From contig NZ_JAPDMX010000012.1 of assembly GCF_025971955.1 (NCBI RefSeq), positions 62,001 to 126,000 of the forward strand: 64,000 nucleotides of DNA, written 5' to 3'. The stretch is from Shewanella subflava (GTDB lineage Bacteria > Pseudomonadota > Gammaproteobacteria > Enterobacterales > Shewanellaceae). The notes below the pieces were generated by a model. It was not told the DNA's origin. It saw only the letters and a program-made list of their open reading frames with translations, and made no database searches. A program made the translations under genes and the position numbers. Positions 28,097 through 36,825 of the stretch are shown here, piece after piece. Position 1 is the first letter of the stretch; each line of letters begins with the position of its first letter.

Positions 28097-28582
28097 TTAG
28101 GCTTGCTCAGGTAAATGATAGAAAATCTTGTTAATGTACCAGCATTTTTCACCATCAGGTGTGCTGACAACGGCCTCATCATCGACTTGTTTTTTCAACA
28201 ATGCGCGCGCCATTGGTGAGTCAATTGAAATGTAACCTTTGCGGCCAAAAATTTCATCGTAACCCACAATGCGAAAGGTCAGTTGTTGACCGTCATCATT
28301 TTCAACTTCAACCCAAGCACCAAAAAAGACTTTACCCTCTTGCTCAGGCGAATAATCAACTATTTTTAAGTTCTCGATAGATTTGCGCAGGTATCTGACT
28401 CTGCGGTCAATCTCACGAAGACGCTTTTTATTATACTGATAATCAGCATTCTCACTGCGATCGCCTAAACTGGCCGCCCAGGCCACTTTTTTGGTGATTT
28501 CTGGACGCTCTTCGCGCCACAAAAAATTAAGTTCTTGTTGGAGTTTTTCAAACCCTTCACGGGTAACAATAGCCGTTCTCAT
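28097..28582 (-). CDS. greB: transcription elongation factor GreB
   Basis: Cytoplasmic factor that rescues backtracked RNA polymerase by stimulating transcript cleavage through its secondary channel. The 161-residue length is that of GreB. The N-terminal coiled coil (residues 1-75) carries the catalytic acidic tip in GDRSENADYQYNKKRLREIDRR, and the C-terminal FKBP-like domain has IVGYDEIFGRKGYISIDSPMARALL. The wording REIDRRVRYLRK and the KIVDY region favour GreB over GreA. It is divergent from an unknown exported protein and, beyond it, ompR-envZ; in E. coli greB and ompR are direct divergent neighbours. Confidence 0.95.
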   Translation of the reverse strand: MRTAIVTREGFEKLQQELNFLWREERPEITKKVAWAASLGDRSENADYQYNKKRLREIDRRVRYLRKSIENLKIVDYSPEQEGKVFFGAWVEVENDDGQQLTFRIVGYDEIFGRKGYISIDSPMARALLKKQVDDEAVVSTPDGEKCWYINKIFYHLPEQA

Positions 28583-28767
28583 AATATGCTTACAATGACA
28601 ATTAGAAGATAAAAAATGTAAAAAACTAATATACCATGATTCCTGACATTAGCAGGCACATTGTCATCGCTCGGCTTAATGTCATTACAACATTGACCCA
28701 AAGCTCAGTAACAGGCCATTTTTTCGACTATACTTAACGCTTCACACGTACACATAAAAGGAATTAT

Positions 28768-29442
28768 ATGTACTGGTTTGCGCTTCATTTTATTGATAAT
28801 AATCCCCGTCCCAATTGTCTAAGTCGACTGCTATTTATGCTTTTATTGAGCTTTGGTACATCTTCGCCGTCTCATGCAAATGATATGAATAAGCTAGCGG
28901 TAAATGCGCCCTGCACTCAAGGTGATTGGTGGTATGAATCTGACACTCAATTGGGTTTTATTCACATCAATGGGGATCAAAGTTACAGTCATGTGGTCAT
29001 CGACCTAAATACCCCAAAAAGCAGTTATCACCATTGGGGACGAGTTGTGATAGTTGACGGGAAACGGCAATTTCGGCCCAGTGAAATAGCCTTTGGATCT
29101 CAAAAAAGCACAATGTTCGGGTCAGATTTAAAATTAATACCCGCATTAGGCCCAAGTCAAACTGACAAGGCCGCTGTCGATGCATTATTTGCTCAAACCA
29201 TTCATTGCACTGTGTCAGGAACGACACAGCAATTAACATTATCAAACGACCATCACCAGACTCAGGAAAACAACGTCCTTTATCAAGCTTTTAAGCCGCA
29301 TCATACTTTCGGTTATTGGCCAGATAATCAGTCTGCGGATATCAGTTACCTGATCATTTTTCCCAATAATCATTATGCCTACATTTACAGTGACCTAGAA
29401 CAAATCACTGCAACAAAATTTGAGTTTGGGCGACTATTTTAA
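28768..29442 (+). CDS. exported protein of unknown function
   Basis: I do not recognise this 224-residue protein. It starts with a long signal-like segment (LSRLLFMLLLSFGTSSPSHA) and is followed by a mature domain of about 185 residues with two Cys (APCTQGDWW, IHCTVSG) that may form a disulfide, many His residues (YHHWG, NDHHQ, PHHTFGYW) and a Tyr-rich end. No membrane helix or known motif follows the signal. AAGGA lies before the ATG at 28768. It lies between greB and ompR-envZ, where E. coli has no gene. A periplasmic location is likely; the function is unknown. Confidence 0.65.
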   Translation: MYWFALHFIDNNPRPNCLSRLLFMLLLSFGTSSPSHANDMNKLAVNAPCTQGDWWYESDTQLGFIHINGDQSYSHVVIDLNTPKSSYHHWGRVVIVDGKRQFRPSEIAFGSQKSTMFGSDLKLIPALGPSQTDKAAVDALFAQTIHCTVSGTTQQLTLSNDHHQTQENNVLYQAFKPHHTFGYWPDNQSADISYLIIFPNNHYAYIYSDLEQITATKFEFGRLF

Positions 29443-29685
29443 CCACCATCACTGTAACGCAAGCCTAAGAAACCTCAATAAGCTGCAATAATACTGATAT
29501 TGTGGCTTTTGTTACAATTTCAGCACCCGCATTCACAAAGCACAAAACTCAACAAAATCAATAAGATTGATTTAAATACAATCCTGTTGGTGTACAAAAT
29601 CGCAAAACTTACTTTTCAGAGACTATTAGCCAGACGCTAAACTGGTTATATTGAGTCAAAATGCTAAAGATAAAAGGATATTTTC

Positions 29686-30411
29686 ATGGGTCAAGAAACG
29701 TCTAAAATTCTCGTTGTTGATGACGACATGCGACTGCGTTCACTATTAGAACGTTATTTAATGGAACAAGGTTATCAAGTTCGCAGCGCCGCCAATTCTG
29801 AGCAAATGGACAGATTACTTGAGCGTGAAAACTTTCATTTATTAGTATTAGATTTAATGCTGCCAGGCGAAGATGGCTTATCCATTTGCCGCCGTTTACG
29901 TCAGCAAGAAAATCCTATTCCTATTGTCATGTTAACCGCTAAAGGTGATGAGGTTGACCGCATTATCGGCCTAGAACTGGGCGCAGATGATTATTTACCT
30001 AAACCCTTTAATCCGCGTGAATTATTAGCCCGCATTAAAGCCGTAATGCGCAGGCAAACCACCGATGTACCTGGCGCTCCAGCTCAGCAAGAAGCCGTCA
30101 TTGCTTTTGGTGATTTTTCACTTAACTTAGCCACCCGTGAAATGTTTCATGGTGAAGAAAGTATTGCGTTAACCAGTGGCGAATTTGCGGTGTTAAAAGT
30201 ATTGGTATCCCACCCACGCGAGCCATTATCTCGCGATAAATTAATGAATTTAGCAAGAGGCCGTGATTATTCGGCGCTGGAACGCTCTATCGATGTGCAA
30301 GTGTCTCGCCTACGCCGTTTAATTGAAAAAGATGCCGCTAACCCACGTTATATTCAAACGGTTTGGGGTTTAGGCTATGTGTTTGTGCCTGATGGCTCTA
30401 CCCGAAAATAA
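29686..30411 (+). CDS. ompR: osmotic response regulator OmpR
   Basis: DNA-binding response regulator of 241 residues, partner of EnvZ, controlling porin and envelope genes in response to osmolarity and pH. The receiver domain (residues 7-120) has the acidic pocket VVDDD, phosphoacceptor Asp 56 in VLDLMLPGEDG, Thr in MLTAKGD and Lys in YLPKPFNPREL. The C-terminal winged helix (about residues 140-238) has SRDKLMNLARGRDYSALERSIDVQVSRLRRLIE, close to E. coli OmpR across the recognition helix. Three bases separate it from envZ, so the two are cotranscribed. Confidence 0.95.
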   Translation: MGQETSKILVVDDDMRLRSLLERYLMEQGYQVRSAANSEQMDRLLERENFHLLVLDLMLPGEDGLSICRRLRQQENPIPIVMLTAKGDEVDRIIGLELGADDYLPKPFNPRELLARIKAVMRRQTTDVPGAPAQQEAVIAFGDFSLNLATREMFHGEESIALTSGEFAVLKVLVSHPREPLSRDKLMNLARGRDYSALERSIDVQVSRLRRLIEKDAANPRYIQTVWGLGYVFVPDGSTRK

Positions 30412-30414
30412 CCT

Positions 30415-31749
30415 GTGCCAGAACCAGTCAAACTCACATTAAGATGGTGGCAACACCTTCTACCGCGAAACGCCTTTAGTCAAACAGTGGTATTGATTGG
30501 TAGCTTGCTGCTGATCAATCAACTGGTGTCTTATTGGTCGGTTGCAGTTTATTTTATCAAACCCAGTTATGAGCAAATAAATCAGCTTATTGCTCGTCAA
30601 ATCAATATTTTATTTGTTGATGGTGTGGATGTTGGCCGCGAACACTTATCGATAGTCGACGCCTTAAATGCCAAGGTGCGACATGACGGCATGACCGTTT
30701 ATAACCTCAAACAAGCGCAAGAGGCTGGTTTAGATAATGCCACTTATTATGGTTTTTTGTCTGATCAAATGTCAGTCTATTTAGGTGGCGAAGCTGAAGT
30801 CAGGTTCTCTCAGGGCGATAATTTAGATGTGTGGATTAGGCCGCCACAAGCGCCATCATTGTGGATTAAAGTGCCCCTTACTGGCATTAATGAATCAGAT
30901 TTATCCCCACTAACCTTATATTTATTGGTTATAGGTGCGCTCAGTGTCGCCGGGGGTTGGTTATTTGCGCGCAAACAAAATAAACCGTTAAAACGCTTAC
31001 AAAAAGCGGCGGTTACCGTGTCTAAAGGCAAATTCCCCGACCCTCTCCCCTTAAGTGGCTCAACTGAAATTGTCGAAGTGACCCATGCGTTTAATCAAAT
31101 GGCGCAAAGCATGAAACAACTTGAACAAGACCGGGCCTTATTAATGGCGGGGATTTCCCACGATTTACGCACCCCATTAACTCGTATCCGTTTGGCATCT
31201 GAAATGATGGTTGAAGATGATCAATACCTTAAAGATGGCATCGTCAGTGATATTGAAGATATGGATGCTATCATCAAACAATTTATTGCCTATGTCCGCC
31301 ATGATCAAGAGGCCGTTAGAGAGCCCTTTCCTATCAATCAACTCATTCAAGAAATTCAGCAACAGGAAAGTAACCGACAAGGCGAAATCGAAGTTGTACT
31401 CACCGATTGCCCCGATATTCCCATTCAGCATGTTGCCATTAAACGAGTACTCAGTAATCTAGTCGAAAATGCTTTCCGCTACGGGCAGGGCTGGGTCAAA
31501 ATCAGTTCTTTTGAACAAGGGCGCTATGTCGGTTTTAGCGTGGAAGATAACGGTACTGGAATTGATATGAACAAAGTGGATGACTTATTTCAGCCATTTA
31601 CCCAGGGAGACACAGCTAGAGGCAGTGTTGGCTCAGGCTTAGGTCTGGCGATCATTAAGCGGATTATCGACCGACATAATGGTAAAGTGAGCTTAGCAAA
31701 TCGTCCCGAGGGTGGACTCATTGCGCGCGTACTCTTGCCAAAAACGTAA
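30415..31749 (+). CDS. envZ: osmosensor histidine kinase EnvZ
   Basis: Inner-membrane kinase/phosphatase of 444 residues for OmpR. It has a first helix near residues 20-45, a periplasmic sensor domain to about 160, a second helix ([17 protein letters not shown]), a HAMP segment ([30 protein letters not shown] region), the phosphoacceptor in [12 protein letters not shown] (His about 246) and an ATPase domain with the N box [11 protein letters not shown]1 VEDNGTGID and G2 GSGLGLAI. The start is GTG, only 3 bp after the ompR stop. Everything needed for activity is present. Confidence 0.95.
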   Translation: MPEPVKLTLRWWQHLLPRNAFSQTVVLIGSLLLINQLVSYWSVAVYFIKPSYEQINQLIARQINILFVDGVDVGREHLSIVDALNAKVRHDGMTVYNLKQAQEAGLDNATYYGFLSDQMSVYLGGEAEVRFSQGDNLDVWIRPPQAPSLWIKVPLTGINESDLSPLTLYLLVIGALSVAGGWLFARKQNKPLKRLQKAAVTVSKGKFPDPLPLSGSTEIVEVTHAFNQMAQSMKQLEQDRALLMAGISHDLRTPLTRIRLASEMMVEDDQYLKDGIVSDIEDMDAIIKQFIAYVRHDQEAVREPFPINQLIQEIQQQESNRQGEIEVVLTDCPDIPIQHVAIKRVLSNLVENAFRYGQGWVKISSFEQGRYVGFSVEDNGTGIDMNKVDDLFQPFTQGDTARGSVGSGLGLAIIKRIIDRHNGKVSLANRPEGGLIARVLLPKT

Positions 31750-31874
31750 CCCAAAACAGCGTCCAAAACTTCCAACTATTTTTGTCTTCAGCTCCATTTT
31801 TACGACGATATTTACCTTCAACATGTTAACATTAGATAACACAATTCTTTTACATTAAAAAGGTTATCTAAATT

Positions 31875-32729
31875 ATGAAATTGATGATGTCAGTGCTCAG
31901 TAGTTTAATATTGGCAAATATCAGTATCTCAGTTATGGCAGAAGAAAAAGCTTCGCCATTAGCCGCGTCGCTTATTGTCGGTCTTGAGTCCTATCCTGAC
32001 TCAGAATATAGCTCAATGTCTCGCGGTGCTGGTGTGTCAATAATTTGGGATGACCGCCGTTACAATAATGGCTTAAAACTGGATGAGAATTATATTCGCG
32101 CGCGCGCTACCTATTACTTCGAGAAAGACTCAGAAAAATACGATAACGACCGCTACCGTGATTCAATGGATGCTAAATTTCACTTTTATCGTCCTTTTAC
32201 CAGCTTCGGTGATCAGCAACAATATATTGTCAGTGCGCACACGCGTGTTGAAGGCCATTACAACAGCCAGCAATTAGAAGAATTTGAAATATTAGCCATT
32301 GCAGGTTTAGGCTTAAATCGTCGCTTTACCGATGTTAATCATTACGATCTTGGTTTTGTATTGGGTGCAGGTTATAGCAAAGAAGAAAAAGATGATGATT
32401 GGCCACGTAATGAACTTGGTCACGGTGTCGATGTTCTTGGACGCTCTGGTCTAGGTTACTTTTTTGAATGGAACAACGCCTATACTTTCACCAATACGGG
32501 CGTACAAATTACGGCCTCTTATAGCCATTTTTCCGGTGAATGGGCCTATGACAATAATCAATTTTATAAAGTTGATCATTTAAAATTTGGCGTCGTTGTG
32601 CCATTAGGTAATCAGAATAATTTACTCCATTTCGCGACTGAATATGTCAGCCGTGATTATGAATTAGATTTAATTGGTTTTGATGATGTGTTGTACCGTG
32701 TTGGTGCGGAATACATTCACTATTTCTAA
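31875..32729 (+). CDS. predicted outer-membrane beta-barrel protein
   Basis: Exported 284-residue protein. The signal peptide is MKLMMSVLSSLILANISISVMA/EE. The mature part has alternating aromatic beta strands (RARATYYFEKD, MDAKFHFYRPF, GVQITASYSHFSG, HLKFGVVVPLG) and ends in the outer-membrane signature (VGAEYIHYF with terminal Phe), so it is probably an outer-membrane barrel of about 10-12 strands. It lies 125 bp after envZ on the same strand, and OmpR control of a nearby envelope protein is plausible but not shown. It could be a MipA/OmpV relative, but I do not see enough to say so. Confidence 0.65.
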   Translation: MKLMMSVLSSLILANISISVMAEEKASPLAASLIVGLESYPDSEYSSMSRGAGVSIIWDDRRYNNGLKLDENYIRARATYYFEKDSEKYDNDRYRDSMDAKFHFYRPFTSFGDQQQYIVSAHTRVEGHYNSQQLEEFEILAIAGLGLNRRFTDVNHYDLGFVLGAGYSKEEKDDDWPRNELGHGVDVLGRSGLGYFFEWNNAYTFTNTGVQITASYSHFSGEWAYDNNQFYKVDHLKFGVVVPLGNQNNLLHFATEYVSRDYELDLIGFDDVLYRVGAEYIHYF

Positions 32730-32857
32730 ACTAATATCTCAATTGTGATAAACATGGTCTGTTTAGATGAGTTAATCCCCATCTAATTGAGCGCTATGGC
32801 TATTGCATTAACATTGGTCAAATACCCAATACACATGCCACTCAGCCGTTAAAATAA

Positions 32858-32891
32858 AAAGCACGCTATCAATACCATGATGGCGTGCTTT
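32858..32891. terminator. bidirectional hairpin terminator
   Basis: AAAGCACGCTATCA pairs with TGATGGCGTGCTTT with one G-T wobble and a 6-nt loop, between the convergent barrel and peroxiredoxin genes. T-rich sequence follows on the plus strand and TTTTTATTTT on the minus strand. Confidence 0.85.
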
Positions 32892-32934
32892 GTTATTTTT
32901 AGCTTATCGCCACGGAAAAGTGGTGAAGAAAGCC

Positions 32935-33408
32935 TTATAAGGCAGCTAATATCGCTTCAGCCGTGCTGACTTCAAATGCTTTTGGTGCTTCCACATTTAA
33001 TACTGTCACCACACCATTATCAACAACCATGGCATAACGCTGTGAACGTACACCACCAAAACCTGCGGTATCCATTTCTAAACCTAATGCTTTTGTAAAG
33101 CTAGCATCGCCGTCTGCAAGCATCATTAATTCTGATGCATTTTGCGCTTCGCCCCAGGCTTTCATCACGAATGCATCGTTAACCGACACGCAGGCAATAA
33201 AATCAACGCCCTTGGCTTTAAGCTGGTCCGCTAGTACTACAAAACCTGGCAAATGCGCTTCTGAACAGGTTGGCGTGAATGCGCCTGGAACAGCAAACAA
33301 TACCGCTTTTTTACCCGCAAATAACTCAGCAACATTGTGATTGACCATGCCATCTTTGGTTAATTGGCCTAAAGTACCTACGGGTAAAGCTTGTCCTTGT
33401 GCGATCAT
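32935..33408 (-). CDS. Prx5-type peroxiredoxin
   Basis: Thiol peroxidase of 157 residues that reduces hydrogen or alkyl peroxides. The peroxidatic Cys 48 is in the family signature PGAFTPTCSEAHLPGF, preceded by VLFAVPG, with the active-site Arg likely in GVRSQRYAMVVD. It resembles the Prx5/AhpE-like single-domain group; the only other Cys is in DFIACVSVND, which may be the resolving residue in a glutaredoxin- or thioredoxin-dependent cycle. No fused glutaredoxin domain is present. It is probably monocistronic. Confidence 0.88.
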   Translation of the reverse strand: MIAQGQALPVGTLGQLTKDGMVNHNVAELFAGKKAVLFAVPGAFTPTCSEAHLPGFVVLADQLKAKGVDFIACVSVNDAFVMKAWGEAQNASELMMLADGDASFTKALGLEMDTAGFGGVRSQRYAMVVDNGVVTVLNVEAPKAFEVSTAEAILAAL

Positions 33409-33731
33409 TTTTAAATCCTTAATGTGTTATGAAGCCTGAATGTCGCAAGCTAAACGGCAAGTGACATTAAGGCAGAAATATGAATATTGTACGCGGGTTA
33501 GCATAAATTAGCCCAAACTAATTCACCACAATTTAGCTTAACAGATAAGATAAATCAGCATCATTTTAGAACAGCTCACTTTATCAGAAGGTGAATGATT
33601 AAAAACACTTAGCTTAGCCACTTACAAGGGGTTGTATTCAGGTAGTTCTATCAAAAAAACTTAAGTTTTATCAATGTACTTAAGTTTCATCAATGCACTA
33701 AGCGCTAACACATTGTTTAAGGCTCATGGCA
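33409..33731. other. intergenic region with a 19-bp tandem duplication
   Basis: No gene seen. It must carry the peroxiredoxin promoter and the end of the six-gene operon. A 19-bp direct repeat (33659-33677 and 33678-33696, each beginning ACTTAAGTTT) lies about 250 bp upstream of the peroxiredoxin start; its two CTTAAG are 19 bp apart and so do not form the N5-spaced box found at 15944 and 38939. Confidence 0.5.
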
Positions 33732-35192
33732 TTACTCACTAGCTATCGCCTTAGGCGTTATGGGTAAAGTGACTAACACGACCAATCCATTGGGTAAATT
33801 GGGCTGAAGATGAATTGCGCCACCGTGCAGGCCGACAATATGCTGACAAATGGATAAACCTAATCCAGCCCCTTGGCTATCATTTTCATCTACCCGATAA
33901 AAACGCTCCTTGGCGCGGGTAATTTGGGTGTCAGTCATGCCTTTTCCACTATCAGTAACGCGAAGCAGGATTTGACCATTAACTTCTGTGGCATCAATAG
34001 AAATCATTGATTCTTTAGGGCTATATTTACAGGCATTTTCAATTAAATTTTTACACACTAATGCCATATAAAAAGGGTCGACATTGACCATTAAATCATC
34101 GGCAATATTTATCTGCCATTCATAATCGGCAATTATCGTAATCAATTGATTTATTGAAGTTTCAATAAGGTCGCTCACCCGAGTAGGTGCTAAGGTCAAG
34201 GCATTTAATGCGTCAACTCTAGATAGCAACAACAATTGCTCAACCATATGACTCATGCGCTCAACCCCCTGTTCAATCGCATTTAAATGCAGCTGAGCAT
34301 CCTGTAATTGTGGCGCTAATGATTCTGGCACGTCATTTAATACTTCCTGCAGGCCATCATGGTGAAGTTTCACAATCGCTAAAGGGGTTTTTAGCTCGTG
34401 TGCGGCATCGGCACTAAAGCGCCTTTCACGCTGCATGGCTTGAGCAATCCGCGCTAAATAATCATTTATCGCATGCTGAACAGGCACTAACTCTTTGGGC
34501 AGTTCAAGGTGTAAAGAGGATAAATCTTGCGGCGTTCGACTTAGCAAACGGGTTTCTAAGGCTTTTACGGGCTTAAACAAATAGTAGGTAAACAAGAGTA
34601 AAATTAATAACACTATCGGGGTGACAATTAAAGGTACTGCCCAAGCGTTAGACATCATTTGATCAAGTAATTCTTTGCGCACATCCTCAGTTTGAGCGGT
34701 CACTATCCACACTTCATGTGTTTGTGAATAATAGCTAAACACATGCCACGACACATCATCAATATTGCGCAGTTCATATCCTTGCGTAAACGAGGTTAAC
34801 GCTTTATCACCTGAACTATCTGAAAAAACTAATAAATCCCCCATCGAATTTAATAACTGAAACGACAATTTATGTTCATACATTAAATTCAGCGCGGTAG
34901 ATTGTTCGGCAAATGTCTCAATATCTGTCGTTTGAACATGAAGTTGAATCGGTTGCAGGGCAAGTTGTTCAACCTTACTTTGGGTAAATTGATTAACGTA
35001 AAATAACTCAAGCACTTTGGCGGTTTGAAGCATCTGAGCATCAAACAACTCTTCAATTTGCTCTCTAGCATCTTCACGATTTAAGGCATTGGTGATCACC
35101 ACAGTGATAATCATTGCAATAGTTATCAAGACGCTCATCAACATGCGTAATGAATAAATAGATTGCAGTTTTTGTCGCAACGCGGCAAACAT
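33732..35192 (-). CDS. QseC-type sensor histidine kinase
   Basis: Inner-membrane kinase of 486 residues. It has a first helix (residues about 17-35), a periplasmic sensor of about 140 residues beginning REDAREQIEELFDAQMLQTAKVLE, a pattern typical of the QseC group, then a second helix (VPLIVTPIVLLILLLFTYYLF), a degenerate HAMP, the phosphoacceptor in SADAAHELKTPLA (His about 264), and an ATPase domain with NLIENACKYSP, VTDSGKGM and GAGLGLSI. It overlaps the regulator stop by one base (TAATG), so translation is coupled. It is the last gene of a six-gene operon whose other products act in the envelope, suggesting it senses a redox or envelope state there. Confidence 0.88.
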   Translation of the reverse strand: MFAALRQKLQSIYSLRMLMSVLITIAMIITVVITNALNREDAREQIEELFDAQMLQTAKVLELFYVNQFTQSKVEQLALQPIQLHVQTTDIETFAEQSTALNLMYEHKLSFQLLNSMGDLLVFSDSSGDKALTSFTQGYELRNIDDVSWHVFSYYSQTHEVWIVTAQTEDVRKELLDQMMSNAWAVPLIVTPIVLLILLLFTYYLFKPVKALETRLLSRTPQDLSSLHLELPKELVPVQHAINDYLARIAQAMQRERRFSADAAHELKTPLAIVKLHHDGLQEVLNDVPESLAPQLQDAQLHLNAIEQGVERMSHMVEQLLLLSRVDALNALTLAPTRVSDLIETSINQLITIIADYEWQINIADDLMVNVDPFYMALVCKNLIENACKYSPKESMISIDATEVNGQILLRVTDSGKGMTDTQITRAKERFYRVDENDSQGAGLGLSICQHIVGLHGGAIHLQPNLPNGLVVLVTLPITPKAIASE

Positions 35193-35851
35193 TAGACCAC
35201 CTCAACCAGAGTGTAACCTATGCCGCGCACGGTTTTGATTAACTCATTGGCCATTTTCTTGCGCAAATGATGAATGTGTACCTCAATTGAATTACTGCCC
35301 ACTTCTTCCCAACCATAGGTTAACTGCTCAAGCTGACTTCGCGTTAATACTCGCCCTGCCGATTGAGCAAACTCCAGCAGCAACTGGTATTCTCGCCTTG
35401 AAAGCTGAATAGGTTCACCTTTGAAAAACACTTCGCATGTTGAAAAATCGATACTCAACGCGCCATACGTAAATTGATTATGGTCTAAACCATATTGTCT
35501 TCTCACAATCGCGCGAAGTCGTGCAGCCAGCTCACGTACATCAAAAGGCTTACTGAGGTAATCATCTGCGCCCATATCCAAACATGCCAAACGAGTATCA
35601 AAATCGGTGTTAGCTGTCAGCACGATTGTCGGCACTGAAATACCCTTTTTACGCCATTGTTTAAGTAAGTCTGTACCATTACCGTCGGGTAAACCGAGGT
35701 CGAGAATAATTGCGCTAAAATCTTCATAATCTAACGCCGTTAACGCCCGTTGATAGCTAGAAATATGATCAACTTGCATGCCCAATTTCGTTAAGCTGAG
35801 GCACACGCCCTGGGCCAATAATGCATTGTCTTCAACCAGTAATACCCGCAT
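35192..35851 (-). CDS. QseB/PmrA-type response regulator
   Basis: OmpR-family regulator of 219 residues. The receiver has VEDN, phosphoacceptor Asp 51 in ILDLGLPDGNGTDLL and Lys in YLSKPFDVRELAARLRAI; the winged-helix domain has SRREYQLLLEFAQSAGRVLTRSQLE and the signature SNSIEVHIHHLRKKM ... IKTVRGIGYTLVE. This end is shared by E. coli QseB (HVHHLRRKL, TVHGIGYTL) and PmrA (TVRGFGYML). It is 24 bp after the apbE-like gene and coupled to its kinase. Boxes of the form bound by this subfamily, CTTAAG-N5-CTTAAG, precede its own operon (38939) and eptA (15944), so it is the likely regulator of both; that link is an inference. Confidence 0.9.
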   Translation of the reverse strand: MRVLLVEDNALLAQGVCLSLTKLGMQVDHISSYQRALTALDYEDFSAIILDLGLPDGNGTDLLKQWRKKGISVPTIVLTANTDFDTRLACLDMGADDYLSKPFDVRELAARLRAIVRRQYGLDHNQFTYGALSIDFSTCEVFFKGEPIQLSRREYQLLLEFAQSAGRVLTRSQLEQLTYGWEEVGSNSIEVHIHHLRKKMANELIKTVRGIGYTLVEVV

Positions 35852-35875
35852 GTTAATGTCGCCTTACGTTATAAA

Positions 35876-36790
35876 CTATCTGAATACTTTAAAGTTTACT
35901 GATTGCTGCTGAAGAAAAACCTCAGCATCTTTACCTTGCAACATGGCCATTGTCGCTAACATGCCCGCGGTGATGCAATTAGGTCCTAAAACGGTCACTG
36001 AGCGAGGTGCATCAAGCACCGGATAACCTGTGCTTGGATTAATAATATGCCCGTAACGACGTCCATCCACCTCAATAAATCGTCGCGTATCACCACTGGT
36101 TGCCAAAGCCCCTTGATGAACACTCAATAACGCAGCAGCATTATCTAAGGCATCTGGGTTTTCGATACCAACTTTCCATGGGTCACCTACTTTAGGGACT
36201 AAACAGCTAATATCACCACCAAAGTTAACCAATACTGAAATATTAGGCCACTTTTCAGCTAACAAATAAGCCACTTTATCAACGGCATATTCTTTACCTA
36301 TCCCGCCAAAATCAAGATTCATTTGTGCTGGCATAGTGATCTGTTGTTCATCAAACTTCACCGCAGCAAAGTTTACTTGTACTTTTGCCAGCATAATATC
36401 GGCTTCGGCGGGCACTTTAGCACCGGCATCAAAGCGCCACAAACGCATTAGTGGGCCCGCACTAATATCAAAATCCCCCTCACTTAACTGATAACATTGC
36501 TGAGCAAAACGCAAGAGCTGCAAGGTTTCGCTATCGATTGCTGTACCCATGCCTTGAGCATGATTAATTTGCCACAGTGGATTGCCCTCAATAAAGCGAC
36601 TGTATTTTTGCTCAATCCGTGCCGCCTCTTTACTGGCAATATCTAACATTGCTGTTGCAATGGTATGATCGTCGGTGGCAATTAGCAGTTCACACGGGCT
36701 AGCCATTGCACGAAAACAAGCTAAAAAGCCCCAGCTCCGACCCTGTAAAGTCGACGTTGGGGCATGATTTATCACATTTGATGAACGCAT
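35876..36790 (-). CDS. ApbE-family FAD:protein FMN transferase-like protein
   Basis: ApbE proteins attach FMN to Thr or Ser of extracytoplasmic redox proteins. This 304-residue member shows the fold: RAMASPCELLI, DFDISAGPLMRLWRF, LDFGGIGKEYAVDKVA, VNFGGDIS, GALATSGDTRRF and RYGHIINPSTGYPVLDAP. Two features are unusual. No signal peptide or lipobox is visible from the ATG at 36790, whereas canonical ApbE is exported. In the C-terminal segment where canonical ApbE has A-D-x-L-A-T with an Mg-binding Asp, this protein has TAGMLATMAMLQG, with Gly in place of Asp. It is 35 bp after the DUF3570 gene and 24 bp before the regulator. Whether it is an active flavin transferase is open; a divergent subfamily linked to DUF3570/DUF4266 is the likely identity. 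Confidence 0.82.
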   Translation of the reverse strand: MRSSNVINHAPTSTLQGRSWGFLACFRAMASPCELLIATDDHTIATAMLDIASKEAARIEQKYSRFIEGNPLWQINHAQGMGTAIDSETLQLLRFAQQCYQLSEGDFDISAGPLMRLWRFDAGAKVPAEADIMLAKVQVNFAAVKFDEQQITMPAQMNLDFGGIGKEYAVDKVAYLLAEKWPNISVLVNFGGDISCLVPKVGDPWKVGIENPDALDNAAALLSVHQGALATSGDTRRFIEVDGRRYGHIINPSTGYPVLDAPRSVTVLGPNCITAGMLATMAMLQGKDAEVFLQQQSVNFKVFR

Positions 36791-36825
36791 TCGCGGATTA
36801 TCTCAGATCACTTAACATGTTCATC

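Noticed and set aside
31875..32729. Assignment as MipA/OmpV
   Set aside because: The protein is clearly barrel-like, but I could not identify motifs specific enough for that family.
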